DNA of 64,000 nt from Marinomonas profundimaris (GTDB lineage: Bacteria > Pseudomonadota > Gammaproteobacteria > Pseudomonadales > Marinomonadaceae): NCBI RefSeq assembly GCF_000508165.1, contig NZ_AYOZ01000062.1, forward strand, positions 90,538-154,537. The letters run 5' to 3'. The translations under genes and the position numbers were made by a program. Positions 18,107 through 25,835 of the stretch are shown here, one piece after another. A model generated the notes under the pieces. That model did not search any database. It worked only from the letters and a program-made list of their open reading frames with translations, and had not been told where the DNA came from. Each line of letters opens with the position of its first letter. Positions within the stretch are counted from its first letter, which is position 1.

Positions 18107-18873
18107 ACCCAACCTCCATCCACAATAAAGTTTTGCGCCGAGCACATGGCCGACGCATCGGCGCCCAAAAACAGCGCCATGTTGGCGATGTGCTCAGGAA
18201 GCACCTTGCCAGTTAGGCATTGGCTTTGTTTGATTTTTTCTTCTGCGGCGTCATCGACCCATAAACGCAGTTGCTTTTCGGTCATTACCCAACCTGGCAC
18301 CAAGGTGTTTACGCGAATTCCTGCACCACCCAAATCGCGCGCCAACGAGCGCGTTAAACCATGCGTGGCGGCTTTGCTCGTGCCGTAGGTTGGATAACCC
18401 GCGGTTGCCATCATCCAGCCAACGGAACCGAAGTTGATGATCGAGCCGCTACCCATTTCTTTCATCATGGGCGCGACGGTTTGCGCGGCGAACATCGCGT
18501 GTTTGATGTTCACGCTAACCAATTCGTCGAAGCGTTCTTCGGTTAACGACTCCAAGGAATGGCGCACGTCGTTGGCGGCGTTGTTCATCAAGACTGAAAT
18601 CGGCCCAAACGCCTCTGCCGCGGCGCGGATTTTGCTTTGATAATCTTTGATATTGGTAATATCGCAAACGTCAAAACGCACCTCGCAGCCGTCTTTAGTA
18701 AGGCGTTTCGCCAGATTATTGCCCGCCACTTCATCCAAATCCACAAAGGCGGTTTTCGCTCCTTGCTTGGCGTAGGCTTCCACGATGGCGGCACCAATTC
18801 CGGTTGCGCCACCAGAGATAAACACCGAACGGCCATTTAAATCTGGGTAAACGGCGCTATTTGTCTTATTCAT
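18103..18873 (-). CDS. SDR-family aldose 1-dehydrogenase (xylose/arabinose dehydrogenase-like)
   Basis: 256-residue classical short-chain dehydrogenase: SGGATGIGAAIV is the NAD(P) glycine motif, NNAANDVRH the NNAG block, and YPTYGTSKAA holds the catalytic Tyr and Lys. The start (SAVYPDLNGRSV) and NNAANDVRH closely resemble the Caulobacter D-xylose dehydrogenase XylB as I recall it. This supports oxidation of an aldopentose at C1 to the lactone. Asp after the third strand (FVDLDE) suggests NAD+ preference. The ATG overlaps the stop of the preceding gguC-like gene by four bases and its own stop overlaps the dehydratase start, so the three genes are translationally coupled. Confidence 0.85.
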   Translation of the reverse strand: MNKTNSAVYPDLNGRSVFISGGATGIGAAIVEAYAKQGAKTAFVDLDEVAGNNLAKRLTKDGCEVRFDVCDITNIKDYQSKIRAAAEAFGPISVLMNNAANDVRHSLESLTEERFDELVSVNIKHAMFAAQTVAPMMKEMGSGSIINFGSVGWMMATAGYPTYGTSKAATHGLTRSLARDLGGAGIRVNTLVPGWVMTEKQLRLWVDDAAEEKIKQSQCLTGKVLPEHIANMALFLGADASAMCSAQNFIVDGGWV

Positions 18874-19838
18874 AGCGGCGCTACCTCGGTATTGAGTTCA
18901 TCCGCTTTCCCCAAGGCATTGCGTAATGGCAAACCAAAAGTGGGTGAAGATATTTCAAAGACATCGCCTTCTTGTGCTTGAATGCCATCCGCAAACGACA
19001 AGGTCGCTGTACCAAACATGTGCACATGCAAATCGCCCGGTTGACGAAAGATCGAATATTTAAAATGATGATGTTCTAAATTCTTAAAGGTATGCGACAT
19101 ATTGTCTTCACCTGACACAAAACCTTTCTCCCAAAGCGTGGTTTCGCCACGCTCAATGCGCGAATGACCTTCAATGTGCATTGGCAATTCCCCCACCAGC
19201 AATTCAGGGCCAAACGCCGCCGGACGCAATTTTGAATGCGCCAAGAACAAATAGTTTTGGCGTTCGGTGACGTGATCTGAAAACTCATTCGCTAAGGTAT
19301 AGCCAATTCGATGCACCTTGCCGTTTTCGCCCACTAAATAAAAGCCCGCGATTTCTGGTTCTTCGCCTCCGTCTAACGCAAAAGATGGCGAAGGCAACGC
19401 GTCACCCGGTGCGATCACGCCTGCGCCATTGCCTTTGTAAAACCATTCTGGCTGCACACCTTCTTGTCCTTCGGCAGGTTTTCCACCCTCTACACCCATT
19501 TGGAAGATCTTCATCGAATCGGTGAGTTCTTCGCTTTTCGCGTGCATGGCATTACGAGTGGCGGCCGAACCTAAATGCGTTAAGCCCGTTCCAGTTAAAT
19601 ACATGTGCGCAGGATCTGGATGGCGAACAGGACAATCTAGCTGATTATTCTTAGCCAGCTCGGCCAAATTTACAGGCTCACCTAAGCCATGTTTTTCAAG
19701 AATAGACGTCAGCGGCACACCATTTTTAACGGCTTCTTTTGCGAGTTCGTAAACACTCGACGCGTGAAGAACAAGGTGTGCTTCGCCGCCTTCACGACAC
19801 ACCACACCGCCTTGTTTTATTTGAGATAGAAACAACAT
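18870..19838 (-). CDS. gguC: GguC / AraD1-type FAH-family protein, probable 2-keto-3-deoxy-pentonate dehydratase
   Basis: 322 residues of the fumarylacetoacetate hydrolase fold. Family landmarks include TGTGLTHLGSAATRNAMH, FALDGGEEPEIAGFYLVG (acidic metal ligands) and NEFSDHVTERQNYLFLAHSK. These match the GguC group encoded beside chvE-gguAB in Agrobacterium, now often called AraD1. Between a sugar-acid dehydratase and a 2-oxoglutarate semialdehyde dehydrogenase, the step still needed is dehydration of the 2-keto-3-deoxy acid. FAH-fold XylX does that in Caulobacter, so this is the best candidate. Start at 19838: TAAGGAG six bases upstream, where TAA is the gguB stop codon. Confidence 0.85.
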   Translation of the reverse strand: MLFLSQIKQGGVVCREGGEAHLVLHASSVYELAKEAVKNGVPLTSILEKHGLGEPVNLAELAKNNQLDCPVRHPDPAHMYLTGTGLTHLGSAATRNAMHAKSEELTDSMKIFQMGVEGGKPAEGQEGVQPEWFYKGNGAGVIAPGDALPSPSFALDGGEEPEIAGFYLVGENGKVHRIGYTLANEFSDHVTERQNYLFLAHSKLRPAAFGPELLVGELPMHIEGHSRIERGETTLWEKGFVSGEDNMSHTFKNLEHHHFKYSIFRQPGDLHVHMFGTATLSFADGIQAQEGDVFEISSPTFGLPLRNALGKADELNTEVAPL

Positions 19839-19848
19839 AATCTGCTCC

Positions 19849-21051
19849 TTAACGCGCTTTTTGTTTGTTGTAGACATCAAATACCACTGCCGCGAGCAAG
19901 ACCAAGCCCTTGATCACCTGCTGCCAATCAATGCCTATACCCAGTATCGACATCCCGTTATTCATTACGCCCATGATAAAGGCGCCAATCACCGCTCCGA
20001 TGACTTTGCCCACGCCGCCCGTCATGGACGCGCCGCCAATAAAGACCGCCGCGATCACGTCAAGCTCAAACGCAAACCCCGCTTTTGGTGTGGCGGTGTT
20101 CAAACGCGCGGCGAAAATCAAACCCGCCAGCGCCGCTAACATGCCCATGTTGGCAAAGGTCAAAAAGGTCAAACGCTCGGTATTAATGCCCGACAATTTC
20201 GCCGCTTTGACGTTGCCGCCCAAGGCATAAATACGACGACCAATGGTCGTGCTGTTGGTAATAAAGGTGTAGATCGCGATCAACACAGCCATGGTGATCA
20301 GCACATTTGGCAAACCACGATAGGTGCTTAACAGATAGGAAAGATAGATAATCGCCGCGGCAATTAAGGCATTTTTCACAAGGAAAAACGAAAACGGCTC
20401 GTCTTGAATCCCGTATTTTAATGACTGAGCTCGACTGCGCGCCGCTAAAAAAACAATCGCACTGGCCGCCAATACACCCAAGACCAAGGCAGTCACATTC
20501 GGACGCCCAACGCCAAACACGTCAGGAATAAACCCAGTACTTAATAACTGAAAGCTTTTTGGAAAAGGCCCAACAGATTGTCCTTCCAGTAACGCCAAGG
20601 TCAAGCCACGGAACACCAACATGCCTGCCAAGGTGACGATAAACGCTGGTATTTTCCAATAGGCGATCCAATAACCCTGCAAACCACCAATGATCAACCC
20701 CACGACAAGACAAACCGGCACAACAAGAATGGTGGGCAAATCGTAGTTGACCGACATCACCGCCGCCAATGCGCCAATAAACCCTGCGACCGACCCCACC
20801 GACAAATCGATATGCCCCGCGACAATCACCAGCAACATGCCAATCGCCATGATGATGATGTAGCTGTTTTGCAAGAACAAATTGGTTAAGTTAACCGGAC
20901 GCATCAAGGTGCCATCGGTTAAAAATTCAAACATCCCCATGATCACGACCAACGCAATCAACATGCCGTAGTCACGCACGTGTGTCTTTAAATAATGGGT
21001 AACAGAAGGCGCGGACTGCACCGTCGAAGTCGTTTCTTTTGTTGTCGCCAT
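19849..21051 (-). CDS. gguB: Multiple-sugar ABC transporter permease GguB
   Basis: 400-residue BPD_transp_2-family permease with about ten membrane helices. Landmarks are GHIDLSVGSVAGFIGALAAV, the EAA-like cytoplasmic loop ALGGNVKAAKLSGINTERL, and ASMTGGVGKVIGAVIGAFIM. The presence of about 400 residues and an extended central loop are features of the GguB/MmsB group, longer than RbsC or XylH-type permeases of about 330. It would pair as a homodimer with GguA and receive sugar from ChvE. It sits 29 bases after gguA and ten bases before gguC. Confidence 0.92.
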   Translation of the reverse strand: MATTKETTSTVQSAPSVTHYLKTHVRDYGMLIALVVIMGMFEFLTDGTLMRPVNLTNLFLQNSYIIIMAIGMLLVIVAGHIDLSVGSVAGFIGALAAVMSVNYDLPTILVVPVCLVVGLIIGGLQGYWIAYWKIPAFIVTLAGMLVFRGLTLALLEGQSVGPFPKSFQLLSTGFIPDVFGVGRPNVTALVLGVLAASAIVFLAARSRAQSLKYGIQDEPFSFFLVKNALIAAAIIYLSYLLSTYRGLPNVLITMAVLIAIYTFITNSTTIGRRIYALGGNVKAAKLSGINTERLTFLTFANMGMLAALAGLIFAARLNTATPKAGFAFELDVIAAVFIGGASMTGGVGKVIGAVIGAFIMGVMNNGMSILGIGIDWQQVIKGLVLLAAVVFDVYNKQKAR

Positions 21052-21080
21052 TTTTATGGTTCCCGCTCTTATTATTCTCG

Positions 21081-22604
21081 TTATGCTTTGACTATCATCG
21101 ACATGATTTTTTCTTGGCTCGCATCGGCTTGGTCTAACTCGCCAACAAAACGGCCTTCGTTCATCACGTAAATACGATCACACATGCCAAGTAACTCTGG
21201 CATTTCTGAAGAAATCATCACCACGCCTTTGCCATCATCGGCGAGCTGGTTGATGATGTTGTAGATTTCAAATTTGGCACCTACGTCGATGCCGCGGGTC
21301 GGTTCGTCCAGAATCAACACATCCGGTTGCGAATACAGCCATTTGCTCAGCACCACTTTTTGCTGATTACCACCGGACAAGTTCATCACTTTTTGAAACA
21401 CGCTGGGCGTTCGAATGTTGAGCGCTTGTCGGTAATCTTCCGATACTTGGCGTTCGATATTTTCATTGATGACGCCTCGGGATGACACGCGATCGAGATT
21501 GGCCAAAGTCGTATTGATTTGAATGGTTTCTTCTAGAATCAGTCCGAGTTCTTTACGGTCTTCTGTCACGTACGCCAAACCGCTTTTGATGGCCTTTGGT
21601 ACGCTGGATAAGTCGGCCGACTCTCCGCGCAACCGCACCTCGCCTTGAATGTTTTTGCCATAGCTTTGACCAAATAAGCTCATCGCTAATTCAGTGCGGC
21701 CTGATCCCATTAACCCGGCAATGCCAACAATTTCCCCTGCCCGCACATTGAACGCTATGTCATGAATCATCTGACGATCCAGCGCCTCTGGGTGCCAAAC
21801 ATTCCAGCTGCTTACTTCCATCAAGATTTTGCCTAAATGGCTTTCTCTTTGTGGATAACGGTTTGCCATATCACGGCCAACCATGTCGCGAATAATGTCT
21901 TCTTCGCTGATGCTTTGCGCGTGGCAATCTAATGTAGACACTGACGCACCATCACGAATCACGGTAATGCTGTCGGCAACACGGCTGATTTCATTCAATT
22001 TGTGGGTAATCAGAATGGAGGAAATGCCTTGTGCTTTGAATTCCAATAATAGGTCGAGCAACTTCGCGCTGTCGTTCTCTTGCAACGCCGACGTCGGTTC
22101 GTCCAAAATCAATAATTTCACGTCTTTGGCCAGTGCTTTGGCGATCTCAACAAGCTGTTGTTTGCCAACACCTAATTGACCAAGTAAGGTCGAGGGTGAT
22201 TCTTTTAACCCGACCATTTCTAATAAGGTTTGGGTGCGAGCGTAGGTTTTCGGCCAGTTAATCACACCGTTTTCGACATTTTCATTGCCTAAAAATAAGT
22301 TCTCGGCGATCGACAAAAGCGGCACCAATGCCAACTCCTGATGAATGATAATGATGCCTTTTTCTTCGCTGTCCGTGATGCCGGAAAATGCCACGGTTTC
22401 GCCGTTAAACAGTATGTCTCCGTCATAACTTCCAAATGGATAAACCCCACTCAATACCTTCATGAGCGTCGATTTACCCGCGCCATTTTCCCCCACTAGC
22501 GCGTGAATTTCCCCTTCACGAACTTTCAGATTCACCGAGTCGAGGGCTTTAACGCCAGGAAAGGTCTTGGTAATGCCACGCATTTCCAAAATGATATTTT
22601 CCAT
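21081..22604 (-). CDS. gguA: Multiple-sugar ABC transporter ATP-binding protein GguA
   Basis: 507 residues with two fused ABC domains, as in MglA/RbsA/XylG. The first Walker A is [10 protein letters not shown] and its Walker [12 protein letters not shown]; the signature-like [15 protein letters not shown] precedes it. The second domain has [12 protein letters not shown] in place of a normal Walker A, then [14 protein letters not shown] and [16 protein letters not shown] degenerate second site is usual in this sugar-importer family. ATP hydrolysis drives uptake of monosaccharides delivered by ChvE. It is separated from chvE by a stem-loop that may lower its expression relative to the binding protein. 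Confidence 0.93.
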   Translation of the reverse strand: MENIILEMRGITKTFPGVKALDSVNLKVREGEIHALVGENGAGKSTLMKVLSGVYPFGSYDGDILFNGETVAFSGITDSEEKGIIIIHQELALVPLLSIAENLFLGNENVENGVINWPKTYARTQTLLEMVGLKESPSTLLGQLGVGKQQLVEIAKALAKDVKLLILDEPTSALQENDSAKLLDLLLEFKAQGISSILITHKLNEISRVADSITVIRDGASVSTLDCHAQSISEEDIIRDMVGRDMANRYPQRESHLGKILMEVSSWNVWHPEALDRQMIHDIAFNVRAGEIVGIAGLMGSGRTELAMSLFGQSYGKNIQGEVRLRGESADLSSVPKAIKSGLAYVTEDRKELGLILEETIQINTTLANLDRVSSRGVINENIERQVSEDYRQALNIRTPSVFQKVMNLSGGNQQKVVLSKWLYSQPDVLILDEPTRGIDVGAKFEIYNIINQLADDGKGVVMISSEMPELLGMCDRIYVMNEGRFVGELDQADASQEKIMSMIVKA

Positions 22605-22617
22605 AAAACATCCCGTT

Positions 22618-22655
22618 AGCGGACGCGCTACTGGTCAGTAAACACCACGCCCGCT
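22618..22655 (-). promoter_or_regulatory. Stem-loop between chvE and gguA, without T-run
   Basis: In the minus-strand RNA AGCGGGCGTG (22655-22646) pairs with CGCGTCCGCT (22627-22618) with two G-U pairs. The inner TACT/AGTA continues the stem. No T-run follows; the gguA ribosome binding site begins at once. Such hairpins after binding-protein genes typically protect the upstream mRNA from 3' decay and raise the ratio of binding protein to transporter. Confidence 0.65.
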
Positions 22656-22687
22656 GTTTTATTATTGTTAATAGGATTTGTTGGCTA

Positions 22688-23749
22688 TTAATTAACCTGA
22701 GATTTTTTGTAATACCCACTGCCCAACAGCACGTCTTGCCAATTGGATTTATCGACCGTGACGGGCTCAAGCAAATAACTCGGGATGACTTTGATGCCAT
22801 TGTCGTAGGTGGTCGTGTCATTGATTTCAGGTTTGGTGTCGTTCAATACCGCTTGCACCATGCCGACCGTCACATTGGCTAATTCTCGCGTGTCTTTAAA
22901 GATGGTCGAGTATTGCTCACCAGCAATAATAGACTTAACAGAAGGCACTTCGGCATCTTGACCTGTTACGACGGGCATCGCCATGCCGCCAGAACCATAA
23001 CCAACGCCTTTTAGTGACGATAAAATACCAATTGAAATACCATCATAAGGAGACAATACGCCGTTTATACGTTTTTCGGTGTAATGCGCAGACAGCAAGT
23101 TATCCATTCGAGATTGCGCGGTGGCGCCGTCCCAACGTAACGTACCGACTTTATCCATACCCATTTGGCCAGACACGACATTGACCTTACCGGAATCGAT
23201 CATTGGCTGAAGCACAGACATGGCGCCGTTGTAGAAGAAGTACGCGTTGTTATCGTCTGGTGAACCACCAAATAACTCAACGTTGTAGGGTCCTTTACCA
23301 CGTTTCTCCATGCCGCTGACCAAGGATTTTGCTTGCAGCACACCGACTTTAAAATTATCAAAAGTCGCGTAGTAGCTCACATAAGGGCTGTTTTTGATCA
23401 GTCGATCATAAGAAATCACCTTGATACCTGCGGCATCGGCATTTTCCAGCGCGTTCGATAACGTTGTGCCGTCAATTGCGGCGATCACCAAGACATCAAC
23501 GCCTTTTACGATCATATTTTCAATTTGAGAAAGCTGATTTGGAATTTCATCTTCTGCGTACTGCAGATCGACTTTATAACCAGCGTCTTTGAATAGTTTG
23601 ACCATGGAATCGCCATCGGTGATCCAACGAGCAGAGGATTTGGTTGGCATGGCAATACCAACATAACCATTGGCGGCCAACGCACTGGCGGAACTGAGCA
23701 CCGTTGCGCCAAGCACCAAACCAGCCATGGCATTCTTTAGATAGTTCAT
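22688..23749 (-). CDS. chvE: Periplasmic sugar-binding protein ChvE
   Basis: 353 residues with a signal peptide ending ALAAN near residue 26. It is a type I periplasmic-binding fold: [48 protein letters not shown] and [10 protein letters not shown] are family blocks. The match is to the ChvE/multiple-monosaccharide group, which binds arabinose, xylose, galactose, glucose or fucose. It is the first gene of the operon. AGGAG lies six bases before the ATG, the strongest ribosome binding site in the cluster, consistent with high expression. In Agrobacterium ChvE also signals to sensor kinases; no such partner is seen here. Confidence 0.93.
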   Translation of the reverse strand: MNYLKNAMAGLVLGATVLSSASALAANGYVGIAMPTKSSARWITDGDSMVKLFKDAGYKVDLQYAEDEIPNQLSQIENMIVKGVDVLVIAAIDGTTLSNALENADAAGIKVISYDRLIKNSPYVSYYATFDNFKVGVLQAKSLVSGMEKRGKGPYNVELFGGSPDDNNAYFFYNGAMSVLQPMIDSGKVNVVSGQMGMDKVGTLRWDGATAQSRMDNLLSAHYTEKRINGVLSPYDGISIGILSSLKGVGYGSGGMAMPVVTGQDAEVPSVKSIIAGEQYSTIFKDTRELANVTVGMVQAVLNDTKPEINDTTTYDNGIKVIPSYLLEPVTVDKSNWQDVLLGSGYYKKSQVN

Positions 23750-23859
23750 TAGCTTCTCCTGTTACGGCCGAGTCAGCGCAATGAAGAGCAAACTCAGTTG
23801 GCCATAGGGTTATTATGATTATTTTTTCTAGCCAATCAGGTCTTAAAAACCTGTTATTC

Positions 23860-23888
23860 AGAGTATGGAAAACAGACATACCATTCAA
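23860..23888 (-). promoter_or_regulatory. Candidate chvE promoter with inverted-repeat operator
   Basis: On the minus strand TTGAAT (23883-23888), a 17-base spacer and TACTCT (23860-23865) form a plausible promoter. The spacer and -10 hold GTATG-n9-CATAC (23863-23881), an inverted repeat containing the T-n11-A core typical of LysR-type sites. A further CATAC half-site lies at 23909-23913. It may be the binding site of the GbpR-like regulator encoded at 13743. The rest of 23750-24036 holds only the divergent leaders. Confidence 0.45.
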
Positions 23889-24036
23889 ATAGAATAAATG
23901 TTGTACTGCATACCGTTTTTGATATGTGAATAGAATTGTTGGAGAAGTGTTAAATCCCCGTATTACGTGCTGCGCAATACCAGCAAATTTCGTATTATAT
24001 TTCCCTTTATCAACACCATTTACTGAGAAGAACTGC

Positions 24037-25617
24037 ATGGAATTTATTTGGATCTTATTCGCGTTTGCCTGCGGACTCGCTGTAAAAATGATAAACCTAC
24101 CGCCATTAATCGGCTTTTTGTTGGCGGGTTTTTTGCTCAATTTTGCGGGATTAGAAGCCAGCTCTACGCTGGATTCGCTTGCCAACATTGGCATCACTTT
24201 AATGCTGTTCTGCATTGGCTTAAAGCTGCATGTGAAAGACCTTCTCAAACAGGAAGTGTGGGCATCGACTCTTGGTCATATGGGGGTTTGGTCTCTGCTT
24301 TTTGGCGGCATCGCGTTGTTACTTGGTACGCTGAGCCTGCCTTATTTCGGCGTACTCGACTTTAAAACTGCGGCACTACTTGGCTTCGCGCTCAGTTTTT
24401 CCAGCACGGTTTGTGTGATGAAGCTACTGGAAGAAAGCAGCGAACTAAAAACCCGTCATGGTCAGTTGTCGTTAGGTATTTTGGTCATGCAAGACATTGT
24501 GGCAGTCGTATTTTTGGTTGCCGCCACCGGCAAAATCCCGTCTATATGGGCGCTGGGGTTATTTGGCTTATTGATGATTCGTCCGATCATTAACAAGATC
24601 GTTGATAAAGCAGGACACGGTGAAATGCTGCCACTCACCGGACTTTTCCTCGCATTAGGTGGTTATGAGTTGTTTTACCTCGTTGGCGTAAAAGGCGACT
24701 TGGGGGCTTTGATCGTTGGTATTTTGCTCGCGTCGCATTCCAAAGCCGCCGAAATGAATAAGTCGTTGATGAATTTCAAGGATCTATTTTTAATCGGTTT
24801 TTTCTTATCGATTGGTTTTACCGCTTTGCCTACTTTAAGCATGGTCGGCATCAGCTTGATCATTACGCTTGTCATTTTGGCAAAGTTTGCGCTCTTCTTC
24901 TTTATGTTAACCAAGCTAAAACTGCGCGGCAGGACGGCATTTTTGTCCTCGATGATTCTGTCCAACTACAGTGAATTTGGCCTTATTGTTGTGGCCTTGA
25001 GTGTGGCAAATGGCTGGTTGGATAAAGAGTGGTTGGTGGTGTTAGCGCTGGCGGTCTCTTTCTCGTTCGTTATCACCAGTGTGTTGTATCGCAATGTTCA
25101 CCACTTGTACCATAAAAACAAAGAAGTCATTCGTCGTTATGAAGACACAGACTGCTTACCAGAAGACGTTTTTGTTCAGCCGGTGAATACGGAAATTCTC
25201 GTCGTTGGTTTGGGCCGAGTCGGACGTGGTGCATTTGAGTCGTTAAAAACCTTATCGGACGGTACCGTCGCTGGCATGGACGCGGACAGAAATCGTATTA
25301 ACCAAATGCAAGAAGACAACGAAAATGTTTTCTACGGAGACGGTGAAGATGCGGATTTATGGGAGCGTTTGGACACGTCAGACATCAATCTTATTCTATT
25401 GGCCTTGCCAGTCGCGGAAGACACGACGAATGTCGCTATACAGTTGCGTAAAGCCAACTACCACGGTCAGATCGTGGCCATCGCTCGTTATCAAGATGAG
25501 CGAGATATTCTGCTTGCCTCAGGTATCGACAATGTCTTCAACTTCTACACAGAAGCCGGTACCGGTTTCGCGGAAGAAAGCTTGGCGCTGATTCGGGCTC
25601 AAAATACAGCGAGTTAA
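24037..25617 (+). CDS. KefB-type cation:proton antiporter (CPA2) with TrkA-N domain
   Basis: 526 residues. About twelve to thirteen membrane helices are followed by a cytosolic Rossmann domain. CPA2 landmarks are LPPLIGFLLAGFLLNFAG, LGFALSFSSTVCVMKLLEES and LGILVMQDIVAVVFLVAATG. The C-terminal TrkA-N domain starts at about residue 425 with ILVVGLGRVGRGAFE, an NAD(H)/nucleotide-binding glycine motif, and continues through AGMDADRNR. It probably exchanges K+ or Na+ for protons under nucleotide control. ATG 24037 follows GAGAAG and starts directly at the first helix; an extension to 23926 would add a non-membrane tail lying in the chvE leader. Confidence 0.88.
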   Translation: MEFIWILFAFACGLAVKMINLPPLIGFLLAGFLLNFAGLEASSTLDSLANIGITLMLFCIGLKLHVKDLLKQEVWASTLGHMGVWSLLFGGIALLLGTLSLPYFGVLDFKTAALLGFALSFSSTVCVMKLLEESSELKTRHGQLSLGILVMQDIVAVVFLVAATGKIPSIWALGLFGLLMIRPIINKIVDKAGHGEMLPLTGLFLALGGYELFYLVGVKGDLGALIVGILLASHSKAAEMNKSLMNFKDLFLIGFFLSIGFTALPTLSMVGISLIITLVILAKFALFFFMLTKLKLRGRTAFLSSMILSNYSEFGLIVVALSVANGWLDKEWLVVLALAVSFSFVITSVLYRNVHHLYHKNKEVIRRYEDTDCLPEDVFVQPVNTEILVVGLGRVGRGAFESLKTLSDGTVAGMDADRNRINQMQEDNENVFYGDGEDADLWERLDTSDINLILLALPVAEDTTNVAIQLRKANYHGQIVAIARYQDERDILLASGIDNVFNFYTEAGTGFAEESLALIRAQNTAS

Positions 25618-25650
25618 ATCACCTACGCTCACCAAAGAACACTCACCTTT

Positions 25651-25692
25651 AGTTCGCTCAGCATAATAATCCCACTTTATGCTGAGCGAACT
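25651..25692. terminator. Perfect 16-bp inverted repeat after the antiporter gene
   Basis: AGTTCGCTCAGCATAA (25651-25666) is the exact reverse complement of TTATGCTGAGCGAACT (25677-25692), around a ten-base loop. It begins 33 bases after the stop codon. There is no T-run on either side, so it is terminator-like or an mRNA 3'-protecting hairpin and not a standard intrinsic terminator. The rest of 25618-25835 is the leader of the next gene. Confidence 0.55.
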
Positions 25693-25835
25693 ACCCGCAG
25701 CCTGTAAATAAGCACACACATAAACCAACAAATATTGTACGTTTTCCAATCACATTGAGCGCTATAATAGAAAAAATGTACTTATTTCAGACGATATAAG
25801 TAATCATATACTGCATCGAAGCATAAGGAGTCAGC

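Noticed and set aside
23926..24036. 37-residue N-terminal extension of the KefB-type antiporter
   Set aside because: The family starts directly with the first membrane helix at 24037. The extension lies in the divergent leader and has no supporting ribosome binding site.
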